Source: Leucaena leucocephala
Lineage: Eukaryota > Streptophyta > Magnoliopsida > Fabales > Fabaceae
Assembly (NCBI GenBank): GCA_037074615.1
Contig: CM073532.1
Span: 14,096,001 to 14,160,000, forward strand
DNA length: 64,000 bases
Direction of reading: 5' to 3'
The notes under the pieces are model-generated. The model saw only the letters and a list, made by a program, of their open reading frames with translations. It ran no database searches and was not told the origin of the DNA. Of the stretch, positions 47,890-60,710 are shown one piece after another. Made by a program: the position numbers and the translations under genes. The stretch's first letter is position 1. Each line of letters begins with the position of its first letter.

Positions 47890-49362
47890 TGATGAGTCAT
47901 ATTTTTGTATATGGTTTCCAACACACTTTTAAGAGTTTATTGTAACTTTACCATTCATTTCATGCCTTAAAGTGTACTTTTGTGTACTACATGATTGTGC
48001 ATGGCAATATGCTAATTATAGTATAAAATGGTAAAATAACTTCTCCAAACTGCACATATGTTGTTATCTATTGGTTTGAACATTTACTTTGAGCTTCTAT
48101 GATGAATTGCAGGTATCTAGGAGGAGAGCAAGTACCAGGAAAGAAATCACAAGTTAAGAAAATGAATATCACGCCTCTGCCTTATTTGGTCGCGACCAAA
48201 AGTATCCGTGGTCGCGACCTGAAGCATTCTCTCGGGCTACTATTTTGTGATCACAGGTCGCGACCAAAAATGGATCTGGTCGCGACCAAAGAAGACAGAC
48301 GCGAAGCTGTGCGTTTCTGATTAGGTTAACTTGCGTTTAAAAGACATGGGAAGCCAGCATCCAGGGGATCGCCCTCCATTTTCATTCCAGAGCCGCGCAG
48401 AGGGAAGCAAGAGTAGGGTTCCGGACCTGATTAGGTTTGGAACCCATACTCACACACTCCATCTCCATTTTCCACCTCCTCTATACGTTTCCTCAACCCC
48501 ATTCTGCATCTTTCCATAGTTTCTTCATGGCACCACTTCTGGACAGCGATTGCAGTGCAGCGGAGCTTATGAGAGGCTAAACTCTTAGTTTCTTGGTGAT
48601 TGATTTTGTATTCTTGAGCTCATGAGCTTAACCGGGGAGTTTCTTCTGTTCTAATTTGTATCTTATCATATTGTGTTTGCTGCTAGATCTAGGGTTTTCA
48701 TGATATGAACAAGATTGAATATCGATTGATAATTCTCATTTTAGACAGTGTGATTTACTTGGATGTTTTGAATGCTGGTTTTTATTATAATACTCCAGTT
48801 GTGATTTTAAGATGGTTGAATGGTTGTCAACGATTGTTGCTAATTGATTCGATTGCTTGAAATCTAGGGTTAGTCGATCGACGCTCACTTGAGGGCATTC
48901 TTTACAATCTGATTTGAATTGCACACTAAGTGGTACAATTAGCAGTTCACTAATAATCTCTAAACTAGCTTTGATCAAAGGAGTTTAAAGATTGTTAGGG
49001 TTCTGGACTCAATCGATCGATTGAGGTTCATCTTACACAAGACTTAGTGATTTCGAACTCCATATGAATTGAGAGCAAGGATAGATATATGTTTTCATCA
49101 TCAAGAGGCTGCCATAATAAATCCCTTTCATTTATACAAAAACATGTATTTTACTGCATCTTTACATTTCTGCACCCAACAAAACCCAAAACCATTTACC
49201 CTCAACTCAGGTTTTCAATGATTTTGACATCCAATTTACTAGGATACCTTTAGAAAGGCTCCTTGAGAAGAACGATAGGGTTGTGCCTTATACTACATTA
49301 TTGGGGTGCAATTCACTTAATTTTGATGGCTCGGACTGCGACAATTCGGAGCAAATTCATCA
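47890..49362 (+). repeat. Athila-type 3' LTR
   Basis: Same length as the 5' LTR; visible differences include GTCAC/GTCAT, TTTCTAAC/TTTCCAAC, TTGATTTG/TTGGTTTG and AGGTCGGG/AGGTTTGG. Four TCGCGAC sites kept (48184-48296). Confidence 0.94.
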
Positions 49363-49757
49363 GGGTGAGATTTCTGGGGAAATCTCAGTAGCAAACGGCA
49401 CTAAACAATGCATGTATTAATGTAAATACTTGTGCTTGCTTGTGAAAATGTTAACAATGTGTAATGTGCATGCTTCCATGTAACATATGAAATACAATTG
49501 ACTAAACTAATCATAGAAATAGAGCTTCAATCATAAACACATATGCAACACAATTCAACATAGCCAAGCACAACCAAGCATAACACTCAATAATACAAGT
49601 TTATGATAGTTTACTACATCACATGCTTGACTTTTCTTTACTTTATCTTTGTCTTTTGTTTCTTACTTCTCCTTGATGTGTGGCTGCCCCTTTTGAGTCC
49701 ACAGTCAAATCTTAACATCATATTATCATCCATTCATTACAATCTAACTTCTCCTGT
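49363..49757 (-). repeat. Element D 3' LTR, part 3
   Basis: Resumes at GGGTGAGATTTCTGGGG and matches D's other LTR (for example 50240-50530) until about ACTTCTCCT, where it stops; the rest of this LTR is deleted. Confidence 0.8.
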
Positions 49758-50037
49758 ACATTGGCTGCCTTGTCTGAACTCTCTTCACTGTCTGAAGAAT
49801 CAAAGTCTGGATGTATATCATCTTCATATATCACTACTGGTCAGGGATCTCCCTGATTAACTGAAGGCTCAGACTTAACTTTATGAAATCCCATATCTAC
49901 TCCTGCAAAATTTTTCTTTAATAATCAAGACTAACTATCCTAATAAATACCCTAACTAAATAACATACTTATTACTTAGAGTTAGGGTCTGAGGATTATC
50001 TTATCTGATGCAAGAAACTTCTACTCTGATACCAAAA
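49758..50037 (-). pseudogene. Element D internal remnant: start of leader ORF and PBS
   Basis: On the minus strand, a short reading frame after TTTTGCAGGAG contains KSEPSVNQGDP and an acidic stretch (DSSDSEESSDKA), matching the start of the leader ORFs of A and C (SETTVNQGDP). It is cut off by the deletion that joins it to the LTR at 49757. The PBS CTCTGATACCA lies at 50024-50034, three bases before the LTR at 50038. Confidence 0.75.
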
Positions 50038-50998
50038 TATAACATCCTTACTTTCGTATGTCTTAGGGACCATTCGATAGCATTTAGAACCACTTACATG
50101 ACCTTTGAAGTCCATTAGCTAAATCTAGAATTTTTACTCTTGGCGAGTTACTGTTCATATGGTATTCTAGATTCGGTGACAAACTTTAAAAAATCATAAT
50201 TAATTCTAGAAAAATCGAAATGAAGTGGTTCCATGTTTTATAGTGTAATGAGCATGCTTCCATGTTTCATATGAAATACAATTGGCCAAAGTAATCATAG
50301 AAACAGAGCTTCAATCATCTACACATATGCACACAATATAACAAAGCCATAGCACAATCAAGCATAACATTCAATACATACAAGTTTAGGATAAGTTTAC
50401 TACCTTATTGCTTTACTTCCTTTCACTTTAACTTTGCTTCTTCCTTCTTACTTTTCCTTGATGTGTGGTTGCCTCTTTTGAGCCCACAATCAAATCCTAA
50501 TATCACATAATCATCCATTCATTACAATCTAACTTCTCTTGAACATTAAACTTACTTTAACTAACATAACTTCTTTACTAATTGACTTAGCCTTTGAATC
50601 AATTGATGTCTTGACCTTACCCTACACAATTTCATCTTTTGAATCCATTGATGAGCTTAAAATCATGAAATTCCAGCTCCCATACACTATTCTGGACAGA
50701 TTTAAAAAACATCCACAATTCTTCCAAAAATTCTCATTTTGATTCCAAGGCTTCCCATACTTGTTTCTCTACTTTATCCCACACAACTTTTCATTTTAAA
50801 ACCATTGGAATCATCAAATATGAAATTCCAATCACTGTTCATGTGAGTGAACAGTAACAGAAAAGAACTTCAAATATTACAACTTTCAATTCCAATGTTT
50901 CTAAGGTTCAAAACCTATCCAATCCTACAAAAAATCATCATATAAATTCAATGAAAGCATTAGATCATTGAAATTCCATCTCCTTCTATCATGAACAG
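50038..50998 (-). repeat. Element D 5' LTR, part 1
   Basis: Begins TATAACATCCTTACTTTC. 50230 onward skips some sequence present in the left LTR (an internal deletion near 50222). Breaks at AACAG (50994-50998), the target duplication of solo LTR E. Confidence 0.85.
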
Positions 50999-53379
50999 TG
51001 TAATATCCCTAATTTTCTGTACTAATTTGTATGTCCAGTTTGTACATAATATATGTGAGATTTTCGAAGAAAAATGTGGCCATTTATGTAAAGAAAGGAA
51101 ATGAATTGAAAAAGGGAGAAAATGCAAGGACTTAAGTCAAATTACAAAAGTTTCAAGGCCAAAATAGAGCGTAGACAAAAATGTTGGGCCATTAAGTGTA
51201 ATTTCAAAAAGTTTGAGGACATAAATATAATTTATCAAAAGTTCAAGGGGCAAAAGTGTAATTATGAAGAACTTGGACCAGAAACAGGCCAAAAATGGCT
51301 AGAATCATATCAGACCCAAATTTTACCAGTAGATAGAGAAAATTATTCCGGTTAGTTTGACGCAACACAGAATTTCGATTTGAGGTCCTAAAAAATTGAT
51401 ATAAATTTCTGAAGTCAGATAAAATTATTATAATATTTTTCGGATCTCAGAATCAAATGAAACTTTACAGTAAATTAATATAATTAGTATGAGAATTTAT
51501 AAAACTGGCAGGATTAGGAAAGGAATCCTGTAGAATTTTTAATGGAATTTACAGTATAATAAAATACCCGATAAATATTTTCGGGAGAGGGTTCTTCGGA
51601 TTTGTGCCATAAAGGTAGTGGACCTAGACAAAGGCCCAAAATGGCATCCCAGAGGCCTAATAAGGTACCTGAGCAGTATGTGGGCCAGTGTCCAGAGGAA
51701 CACTGGAAAAGTACAAAATTACAAAAATGCCCCTACATTATAATAATGTACAAGAGATGAATGGATTGTATTTTGGTCATTCTAGATAGGCCAAAATGCC
51801 AAGACAAGTATAGTAATGATTCCTCAGAGTCAGTATATGCTCTGATAAGGTATAAAGAGGTGTGAAAGGATAATTATGCCCTTAGGGTTAATATAGTGCA
51901 AGAAAGGACACCAAGGGTATTTTGGTCATTTGCCAAGGGATCTGTAATTAAGTTTGGACCCAGTACAATCCGAATATTGGATTTAAGGTCAGAAAGCATA
52001 TTATGGAATCTTAGAAAAATTAGATTCAAAAACCAGTCTGGTTTTTGGGAAATCGGACTAAGTCGGTACCTGATTGGACTGGAATTTTTCCAGATGCTTC
52101 TACCCTTCATAATTTCATCACATGGGCTATGAGGTGTCCCTTGATGATGTCATGGATGATGTCATACTTGGCTTGGTGGGCAAGATAAGATTCAAGGTAC
52201 AATCTTGGCCATTAGATCAAATAGCACACAAAATAATCTTGGCCATCCATTTTCCATGAAATTTTCTATAAATACCCCCCAAAATCTGATGTAAAACCGT
52301 GAAGCAAGAATGCCTTGGGGAACCTCTTGCAAAATGAAAACTCAAGCCAAGACAAAGAAGAATTCAAAGGCCAAAGTTCAAGAAAGCTAGAGATTAAAGG
52401 TAAGCAATCTATAACTAGCTTATTGTCCTTTGATTTGGGAGCTTGAACTTAGGGTTTTCATGGAAGAAAGTTGAGTTTTCTCTAAGGGGAATATGCTGTC
52501 CAAAACCTTAGATGAAAGGAGAAAGGAGAAATTAAAGTTAGAGTTATATGATTAAAGCTTAAACATGCTAGTTAGGTGATTGGTTGTTGAATCAAGTTGA
52601 TATTCTTGACTTTGCCATGAATGAAATAATTCGGTTTGCGCTGTTCATGCACTGTTCATGATGGAAGGAGATGGAATTTCAATGATCTAATGCTTCCATT
52701 GAATTTATATGACGATGTTGTGTAGGAATGGATAGGTTTTGAATCTTGGAAATATTGGAATTCGAAGTTGTAATTTTTGGAATTGCTCTCTATTACTGTT
52801 CACTCGTGTGAACAGTGATTGTAATTTCATGATTTTGATGATTCTAATGGTTTTAAAATGAAAAGTTGTGTGGGATAAAATAGTGAAACAAGTATAGGAA
52901 GCACTGGAATCAAAATGAGAATTTTTGAAAGAATTGTGTATGCTTTTCCAAATCTGTACAGAACAGTGCATAGGAGCTGGAATTTCATGTTTCTAAGCTT
53001 ATAAATGGATTCAAAAGATGAAATTGTGTAGGGTAAGGTCAAGACATCAATTGATTCAAAGGCCAAGTCTATTGGTAAAGATTAAAGAAAGTTATGTTAG
53101 TTAAAGTAAGTTAAATGTTCAAGAGGGATAGTCTTCAATAATGCTTGAGTTCATGGTCCTAATGAATTATGTGATGAATATGAATGTGTTTAGGACCTTG
53201 AAACATCCAAGAAGATGTTGAGAAGTGGTTGACCGAAAGGTTTCATGGTTAGAAAGCTTAGGGAGCAAGTGCAAGAATAAGGAAGAAAGTTTAAGTTCAA
53301 GGTAGTGGACTTATCTCTTTATGTGTTTGATGTGGTATGCTTATGTGTTGACATGTATATGATATTTGAATGATGTTTT

Positions 53380-55312
53380 TGAAGGGAATTGGAAGACACG
53401 CAGCGGAAATTAACTTTAAAAATTTTTCCATTCCCGGCCAGGATCTACCGAATGTGTTTAAGTCAAGGAGAAAGAAGTGTTACCTTCGGTATTCGAGCTT
53501 TGGTCGCGACCTCAGTGTCCACTAGTCGCGACTCCTCGCCTCTGGAACCTTCAGTCGCGACCTCCTCAACTTCTAGTCGCGACCTGTCGCTTCTGGAGTT
53601 GTTAGTCGCGACCTACTCTGCTTCTCGTCAGGACCGGACGTCTCTGGATTTTGTAGTCGCGACCTCGTCAGCTTCAAGTTGCGACCTGTCTCCTCTTTTC
53701 GGATTTTTGACGTTCAGATGCCCGTATGGTCGCGACCTCAGTGTCAATAGGTCTCGACCTTGCTTCGTGTCTGGTCGATCGCAAGAAGTCGACAGCTCAG
53801 ATCGGCTTCCTCTACCGGTATCCACACGAACAGCGTTCCAATCGCGAATGACGTGCTAGCGCCTCTTGTCCCTCTAGGGCTTTCTAGAGATTCCGTCCTC
53901 ACCGTCTCTATTTCGGCAGTTTCTTATCTACAAACTTTTTGCACTCTCCCTGCCCCCTTTTCTCACGTCTGAATGTGTGTGTAGAGATGTGTTGAACCCT
54001 AGCCCCTAATGTCAAATATATAGGAAGCTATCGGGTTTCTAATAGGACCGGGCTTCAGAATTAATCTTATATTAATTCTGAATTAATACAATATCATATA
54101 TTGCATAATTTAATAAGAAACTAATTAAATAAATATGGTTTATATTAAATCCGTCCCACAGATTTAATTCACCTATTTATTTAATTTAAAATAAAGATAA
54201 GACAGAATTATATTTGATTTATTCTCATAAATCAAATTCGAGATATCTTATCAATTTGAATTTCAAATTCAAATAGATCATATCCATTTAAATTCAAATT
54301 CAAAAGTGATAGAGATTTAATTTATCCTTATAAATTAAATCTTACAAATATCTCTTATATTATATATAATATATATATACTAATTTATATATATATATAA
54401 AATATATATCCACCTTAGATTATTCATTGAATCTAGACATCTCTTAGATTCAATGAATCTGGACATCATAGCTCGCATTGGGCTGTTTTGTGTGCGACCC
54501 TGTAGGCCCATATGAAGTTGGCAGTGGCCCAGTTACTATACTGACCCACAAGTCGTAAGCGGTCTCTAGCAAGGCATTACAACTACCCAAAACATATGAG
54601 GATCGATAAACGATGTAACCTTTCATACAACCATATCAAGTCCCTTTTGTCACACGATATTTCGGTCAAGGATGAGGCATGGAGAACGTCATCCTCCTGT
54701 TCCTGACCGTTACTTTCTCGATCCCTGAGTAGTCTGAATATAGAAATGGAACTACCCTTCCATTCCAGTATGGCCATACATTTCTCAGACTCACTCATCG
54801 AGGGGCCCAGTAATATCTCTCTACGAATGTGAGGGATAAATTCCATCTTGACCATTCACATTCCTCTGCATGAAAAGCCACTAAGCCCGAGCATAGCCTT
54901 TATGATCACTCGGTCAAAAGTGACTTTTGACTAGGTGAAAGCTGAGCATTTGTCATGTAGGAATCCATGATGATCTCAGGTCAAAGGGCATATTGACATG
55001 GCTTGTATATGAGAGAAGCTTATGACTTGACCCATGCAACTCTCTCATAGCGGGTCGGTCCAACACCCTGTACTCTTACATGTGCTTATGACTTTGATTT
55101 ATATCTCTATATATCTTCAAAGTCATACCGGTCTTATTTCATCTCTGCTCCCGCATAGATGACCGACCAGGGACATTTAGGATAAGATCACGAGTTATCC
55201 AAGGATTGTCATCATAGTAAACATGCAAATAATATGATAACATAATTAAGAAATTCATAAATCAACAATGTTCATAAGGTAATGATTGGCCCCTAGGGCA
55301 CAATCTCCAACA
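53380..55312 (-). mobile_element. Copia solo LTR, TSD GTTTT
   Basis: Reverse of the copia LTRs at 29897 and 36885: starts TGAAGGGAATTGG and ends ATCTCCAACA. GTTTT at 53375-53379 and 55313-55317. It holds seven exact TCGCGA sites in its array (53500-53770) and one more at 53844, plus the 13-bp inverted repeat. The 156-residue ORF at 53389-53859 is a translation of the array. Confidence 0.95.
53500..53770. repeat. TCGCGAC array in copia solo LTR
   Basis: Seven exact sites with units such as AGTCGCGACCTCCTC and AGTCGCGACCTGTCGC. Better preserved than either LTR array of the full copia copy. Confidence 0.92.
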
Positions 55313-56291
55313 GTTTTGACATAAGAAAAGATGTTGAATATGTTATGAAGAACATGTTTCCCATGGCCATGCATTTTTATGCAATGTTTATAGCATGATG
55401 GCATGTCACTAATTAAAGAAAGTTTAATGAAATTACATATCATGCATTAGCATCCATCTTGCATATTTAAGTGGTAATATTTGCTACTGAGTTTCCTAGA
55501 ATCTCACCCACCCACAACCAACCAATTTAGGTCAAGCATGAAGGAAATGTATGAATGAAGAAGAGCTAAAGAATGGGAGAAAGAAAATGAAGTAATGGAT
55601 GTCTTAGTAGATGCCATGAATTTCCATGTATGTAAGGTTATGTAATATGCCATTATATGCAAAGAATATGTATGAATTAATTATGGCATAACCTCATGAT
55701 GTATATGAATACATGGGAGGCAAAGTGAAGGTTTATGCATGCTGGAACAATTATTGAGAATTGAAGAAAGGAAACTTAAATGGTAAAAACGTAGGTCCTG
55801 AAGTAGTTTTGTCGTGGCTTCAGTCTGACCTAGTAAATCAAGGAATTAATTCACAAAATTTTGTGATCATGTAGTATACATCCAGATCTTTAAATTCATA
55901 GGTAATATACCTCAATTGGATGTGTATATCAATAGAAATGAATTTCCAAATTTAAGAAACAGAATCAGGAATTTCCAGAATTTACCATATGAACAGTAAC
56001 AAGTAGCGATTTAACTGTATCAATTGGAAAGGTAAATGTCCAGATTTATATTTTTCCCTAAAATATTTTTGAAATATCTTCAATTAGAAATTTGGATCAC
56101 CTCCATACGATTTTTCTCCAATTAGTTATGAATTTTTAAAGTTAGACTGTCAATCTGGAAATTATATAATGAATAGTACCCGAGAAGTAAGTTTTAAAAT
56201 TTTAATTTTTGGGCTAATGTAATGCTTCCGCTAATCAAATACGCTTCCGAATATGTACTCTGAGGTGTTAAAAGTAGGATGTTTCAAACAG

Positions 56292-57880
56292 TGCATGAAC
56301 AGTGCAAACCGAATTGTTTCATCCATGGAAAGTCAAGAATATCAACTTGATTCAACAACCAATCATCTAACTAGCTTGTTTAAGCTTTAATCTCATAACT
56401 CTAACTTTAATTTCTTCTTTCTTCTTTCATCTAAGGTTTTGGACAGCATATACACCTTAGAGAAAACTCAACTTTCTTCCATGAAAACCCTAAGTTCAAG
56501 CTCCCAAATTAAAGGAAAATAATCTATGATAGATTGCTTACCTTTAATCTCTAGCTTGCTTGAACTTTGGACCTTGTATTCTTCTTTGTCTTGACTTGAG
56601 TTTTCATTTTGCCATAGTTTCCTCAAGGGAGAATGCTTCACAGTTTTGAGTAGAAATAGTGGGGGTATTTATAGAAAAATTCCATGGAAAATGGATGGCC
56701 AATATCACTTTGGTTACTATTTGATCTAATGGTCCATAATCCACCTTACAAGAAGCTTGCCCTAGAAGCCTCATTAATGACATCATCCATGACATCATGA
56801 GGGCTTTGTTTGGTGTAAAAAAGTAGGAAATACTAATAGGAAAAATTCTAGTCCAGTCCCGTACTGATCGGGTCAATTTTATAAAAACCAGACTATTTTA
56901 TGTTCTCGATTTTTATATTCCAGAACATGTATTCTGTCATGAAAACCAGTGTTTAGGTTTCTCCTACCTTTGACATTGTTATACTGAGTATTTATCTGCT
57001 ATCCATCCATTGAGAAATTATCAGAATACCCTTGGTGCCCTTTCTTGCACTACATTAACCCTAAGGGCATAATTGTCATTTCACACCTATTTATACCTAA
57101 TCAGGGCATATACTGACTCTGAGTACTCATTCTTGCACTTGCTTTGGCATTTTGGCTTGTCCAAAATGACCAAAATGCCCTCCATTCATCTCTTGTTCAT
57201 TATTACAACCTAGGGGCATTTTTGTAATTTCATATTTTTCCGGGGTTCCTCTGGACACTGGCCCACATAACTATCCAATTACCTTATTGGGCCTTTGTGA
57301 CGCCATTTTGGGACATTATATGGTCCACTACCTTTATGGCACAAATCTTGAGAAACCTCTCCTGAAGGTATTTATCGGGTATTTTATTACATTGTAAATT
57401 CTATTAAAAATTCTACAGGATTCCTTTTCTGATCCTGTCAGTTTTATAAATTCTTATATTAATTATAAGAATTTACTGTAAAGCTTTATCTAATTTTAAG
57501 GTCCAAAAAATATTGTAATACTTTATCCTAACTTCAAAAATTTATATCAATTTTTTGGGATCTCAAATCGGAATTCTTTGTTGCGTCAAACTAACCGGAA
57601 TAATTTTCTCTAGTTACTAGTAAAATTTAGGTCTAATATGATTCCGAGCATTTTTGGGCCTTTTCCAGCTCAACTTTCTCATAATTACACTTTTGCCCCT
57701 TGAACTTTTGATAAATTACATTTAGGTCCTTAAACTTTGAAAATTACACTTTAGGCCATCAACTTTTCATAATTACACTTAATGGCCTAAAGTTTATGTC
57801 TACTTAACATTTTGCACCATGGAACTTTTATACTTTTCAATTTAGTCCCTCTTCTTTAAACCTTCATCTAATCATTCTTT
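56292..57880 (-). repeat. Element D 5' LTR, part 2
   Basis: Continues from 50998 after LTR E: TGCATGAACAGTGCAAACCG. TATA box on the minus strand near 56667-56674, donor GTAAGC on the minus strand near 56540. The last part of U3 and the expected TTACA end plus ATGAC duplication are missing, so a deletion has removed them. The right limit is approximate (57840-57960). Confidence 0.75.
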
Positions 57881-58408
57881 TCTTTTCCATTCATCATCAC
57901 AATCCTTTCCAAACCTCTTTCCTTTATCAGTATGCTCTTTAGTTGTGACCAAACATCATCTAGTCGTGACTTATTATCATAAAGGCTCTTCCCCTCAGAA
58001 GGTTGTTATTCAATCATGACATGAAGATCATCAAGTTGCGACTTTGGATCACCTAAGCTTGACCCTTAAACATTTGTTCCATTTCCAGCTTCTAAAAAAT
58101 CTTGTAATCCTATAAAGTCACTAAACAATTCCTTTCCAAAAGTAACGTCACTGCCAATGATGAAATAGGATCAAAATTTGATGAGAATGAGAAATCTTGA
58201 GAAACTGAAAGCATGCTATTTATATCTAGGCAGTTGAAACACGGTGCATTGCTTCCAAAAGAACAGGAGAAAGAATAAATAGAAGAAAGAAATGCAAAAT
58301 AATCATCATAAGCACTAAAAATGAACTTGAATCAATATGCTCTTAAGATACCTCTGGGAATTATGAAATTGATGCAACACGAATCATGCCCATTAATCAT
58401 AGTCATTT
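57881..58408 (-). other. Unassigned sequence, probably backbone Athila, with decayed TCGCGAC sites
   Basis: Four decayed sites (TTGTGACC, TCGTGAC, TCATGAC, TTGCGAC) at about 57950-58045. Left of F, a minus-strand stretch is open for some length but matches nothing I recognise. It adjoins the Athila protease after the F solo LTR is removed. Confidence 0.45.
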
Positions 58409-60106
58409 TGTAACACCCCAATTTTCAGGCCTAGAGATACAGAAATAACCTAAGATTGAGAGGCTACCAGACCCCCTTTGAGCAGAAGTCCCAGAGGCAC
58501 ACAGAGAGTTTTCAAGGACTAAGCTGTAAGTACGTGAAGGTACAGGGATTTATGAAAGTCCCAAGGAGTAGAATGCCCATTTTGGGAAATATGAAGGTCA
58601 AAGGTTGCAGAGGTGAGAGTTGACCAGTTTGGTAGCGACGATAAAGTAGTGTGGTCACGACTAAGTTTTACAGAAAGGTCAAGACGCGATTGGAGGATAT
58701 GTGGGTTGCGACAAGTAGACAAAATGAGTATGGTTTCAACTAAAAAGTGATGAGGACACGACTAAGTGATGTTTAGGTAGCGACTAGTGAACGTAGAAGG
58801 CATGAAGATGCGACGAAAGGATAGTTAGGTCGCGACTATGGAATATAAAAGATGGTAGATGCCAGGAATCAAGTGGGCCAAGAGTTGTGAAGGTCCAAGG
58901 AAGATTGAAATGATATTTTAAAGTATAGTCACCTAGTCGGAGATAGAACTGGGAAAAGGGACAGATAAAGTAAAGGTTATCCAGAACCATGAGGTGGCAT
59001 GGAAAGGTGTCCTCATGGGACCCACAAGATGCCACATGGCATTGAGTTAATGGAGAGAGAAAAAGGTAGAAAAAGGTAAAGGACACGTGGCACAGTCTTA
59101 GCCGCTCATTCCAGGAAAAGACTCTGGAATTCTCTGGAAGCGTTGAGTCAGCATGCGAGGTGTCCCAAGTGCCCCACCAAGGTGCCACCTAGCATGTGAG
59201 GTGTCCCTTGATGACATCACTTTTGATGAGTCATCATGGAGGATGATGCAATCATAGTGATGTAAGCAAGACTTGGTGAGCAAGCAAAGCAATCTAAGCC
59301 ATTCATCAAGAATTGATCTAGGCCATCCATTCCACTTTGCCTCCACTATAAATACCCCCACCCCTTGCACTTCCATTTCACGCCAAAACCAAAGAGGAGA
59401 GGAGAAAGGAAGAGAGAGAAAGAGAAAGAGAGAAAGAGAGGAAGGAAGAGAGAAAAGAAGAAAGGAGAAGGAGCTCTGGCTAAGCTAGGAGCAATCTCAA
59501 GAGCTTGGGAGTAAGGTAATTTATTCTAGTCCCTGCTCTAGTAAATTAAAGTATTATTCTTATGAATTCAGTAGCCAGAATAGAGGAATATCTCTCTCTA
59601 TAAGATTAGCTGTGGATAGAAGGAAAGTTAGGGGATGGATAAGATAGGGGTATTATCTTAAGCTTGGATAAGTGGAGTTATGCTAGATAAGATCATAATG
59701 AAATATTATTATGATATGTATAGGCTCTGGCCTATGGAAAGGTGGAACCTCAGATCAAAGGTTACGGACTAAAGGAAGGGCTACACGCCAGGTAGTAAAA
59801 TTACCTAAACTTATATGTGTTGAATATATGATTGATTGTGTTATGGCTTGATTGATTGATGTTAATATGTAATTGAAGCTCTATACTATGATTACTTTGG
59901 ACAATTGTACTTCATGTTACATGGAAGCATGCACATTACTTTATGCTGACACAATCACAAGCAAGCACCAATATCAATCATTGTTGCATACATTGTTTAG
60001 TACGGTTTGCTACTGAGATTTCCCCAGAAATCTCACCCCTACCTTTTCGAACCATAACAGGGTGCTAATTTAGAGAAGATGGAGCTAGGAAAGTAAGGAT
60101 GTTTCA
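58409..60106 (+). mobile_element. Solo LTR, family F, TSD CATTT
   Basis: Starts TGTAACACCCCAATTTTCAG, ends TAAGGATGTTTCA; CATTT at 58404-58408 and 60107-60111. TATA box 59347-59355, purine-rich leader 59390-59460. 58625-58845 holds a decayed TCGCGAC array (one exact site near 58831; GTAGCGAC, GTCACGAC, GTTGCGAC). No internal region. Confidence 0.92.
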
Positions 60107-60111
60107 CATTT

Positions 60112-60710
60112 TGAGTCTCTTCAACAAGAAAATTAATAGTGTTTAACCCTACAAAAGCATAATTGTCAAAAGGATATTTCATAGCTTCATTCATATTAAA
60201 AGTAACTACATGTTCTCCAACTTCCATTGTAATGGAAGTATGCTTCATACTAATAATTTTCTTGAAAGTTTGGAGAAAATGTCTACCTAGGATAAAAGTG
60301 CTCTCATTAACTAGCTCACTAGACATATCTAGGACATAAAAATTAGCTGGGAACACTAAGTCCTCAACCTGCACTAGAATATCCTTAAGAATTCCCTTGG
60401 GGTACCTAATTGATCTATCAGCTAATTAGAGAACTACACTTGTGTCTCTAAGATTATTGATACCTAATGCTAAGTATATTGACCAAGGCATTACATTAAT
60501 GGTAGCCCTAGATCTAATAACATTCCCTTTATATGAACATTTCCTATTGTGTATGGGATAGTGTAAGATCCTGGGTCTTGGCACTTAACCGGTAATTCAG
60601 CCTTAAAAAGAGATGACACATTAGCACTCACCTGAATTCTCTCAAGAAGTCTAAACTTTTTCTTATCAGCACACAACTTTTTCAAAAATTTAGATACTTA
60701 GGATTCCTCT
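60112..60710 (-). pseudogene. Athila-like protease region (backbone element)
   Basis: Minus strand. 60685-60491 reads KKLCADKKKFRLLERIQVSA, FKAELPVKCQDPGSYTIPYT and MLLDLGLPLM. This is the retropepsin segment; Athila proteases have DLGAS here, so the active-site Asp is kept but the following residues differ. After stops, 60374-60112 gives QVEDLVFPANFYVLDM, STFILGRHFLQTFKKII, TMEVGEHVVTFNMNEAMKYP, all typical of the Athila protease to RT linker. Split from further pol by LTR F. Inactive. Confidence 0.88.

Larger units (their letters stand above)
43564..49362 (+). mobile_element. Young Athila-type LTR element, internally deleted, TSD GGGTG
   Basis: LTRs are both 1473 nt (43564-45036 and 47890-49362), start TGATGAGTCA and end TTCATCA; GGGTG at 43559-43563 and 49363-49367. 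By eye only about five substitutions separate the LTRs, so it is the youngest insertion I can date here. The PBS fits tRNA-Asp. The internal 2.85 kb has lost gag and most of pol: a leader with a TCGCGAC array is followed almost directly by the integrase C-terminus and the Athila 3' region. It must have moved with proteins supplied in trans. Confidence 0.93.
50999..56286 (+). mobile_element. Solo LTR, family E, TSD AACAG, with a copia solo LTR inside
   Basis: Starts TGTAATATCCCTAATTTTCT (A-like) and ends TAGGATGTTTCA (B-like). AACAG at 50994-50998 and 56287-56291. About 3.35 kb after subtracting the inner insertion (53380-55317). TATA box 52267-52275 and a consensus donor AAAG|GTAAGC (GT at 52400-52401). 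No PBS or internal region. Confidence 0.92.

Noticed and set aside
53389..53859. 156-residue ORF with repeated VATS and SRD motifs
   Set aside because: It is a translation of the TCGCGAC array within a copia solo LTR; similar short ORFs arise from the arrays at 45346-45663 and 38342-38578.
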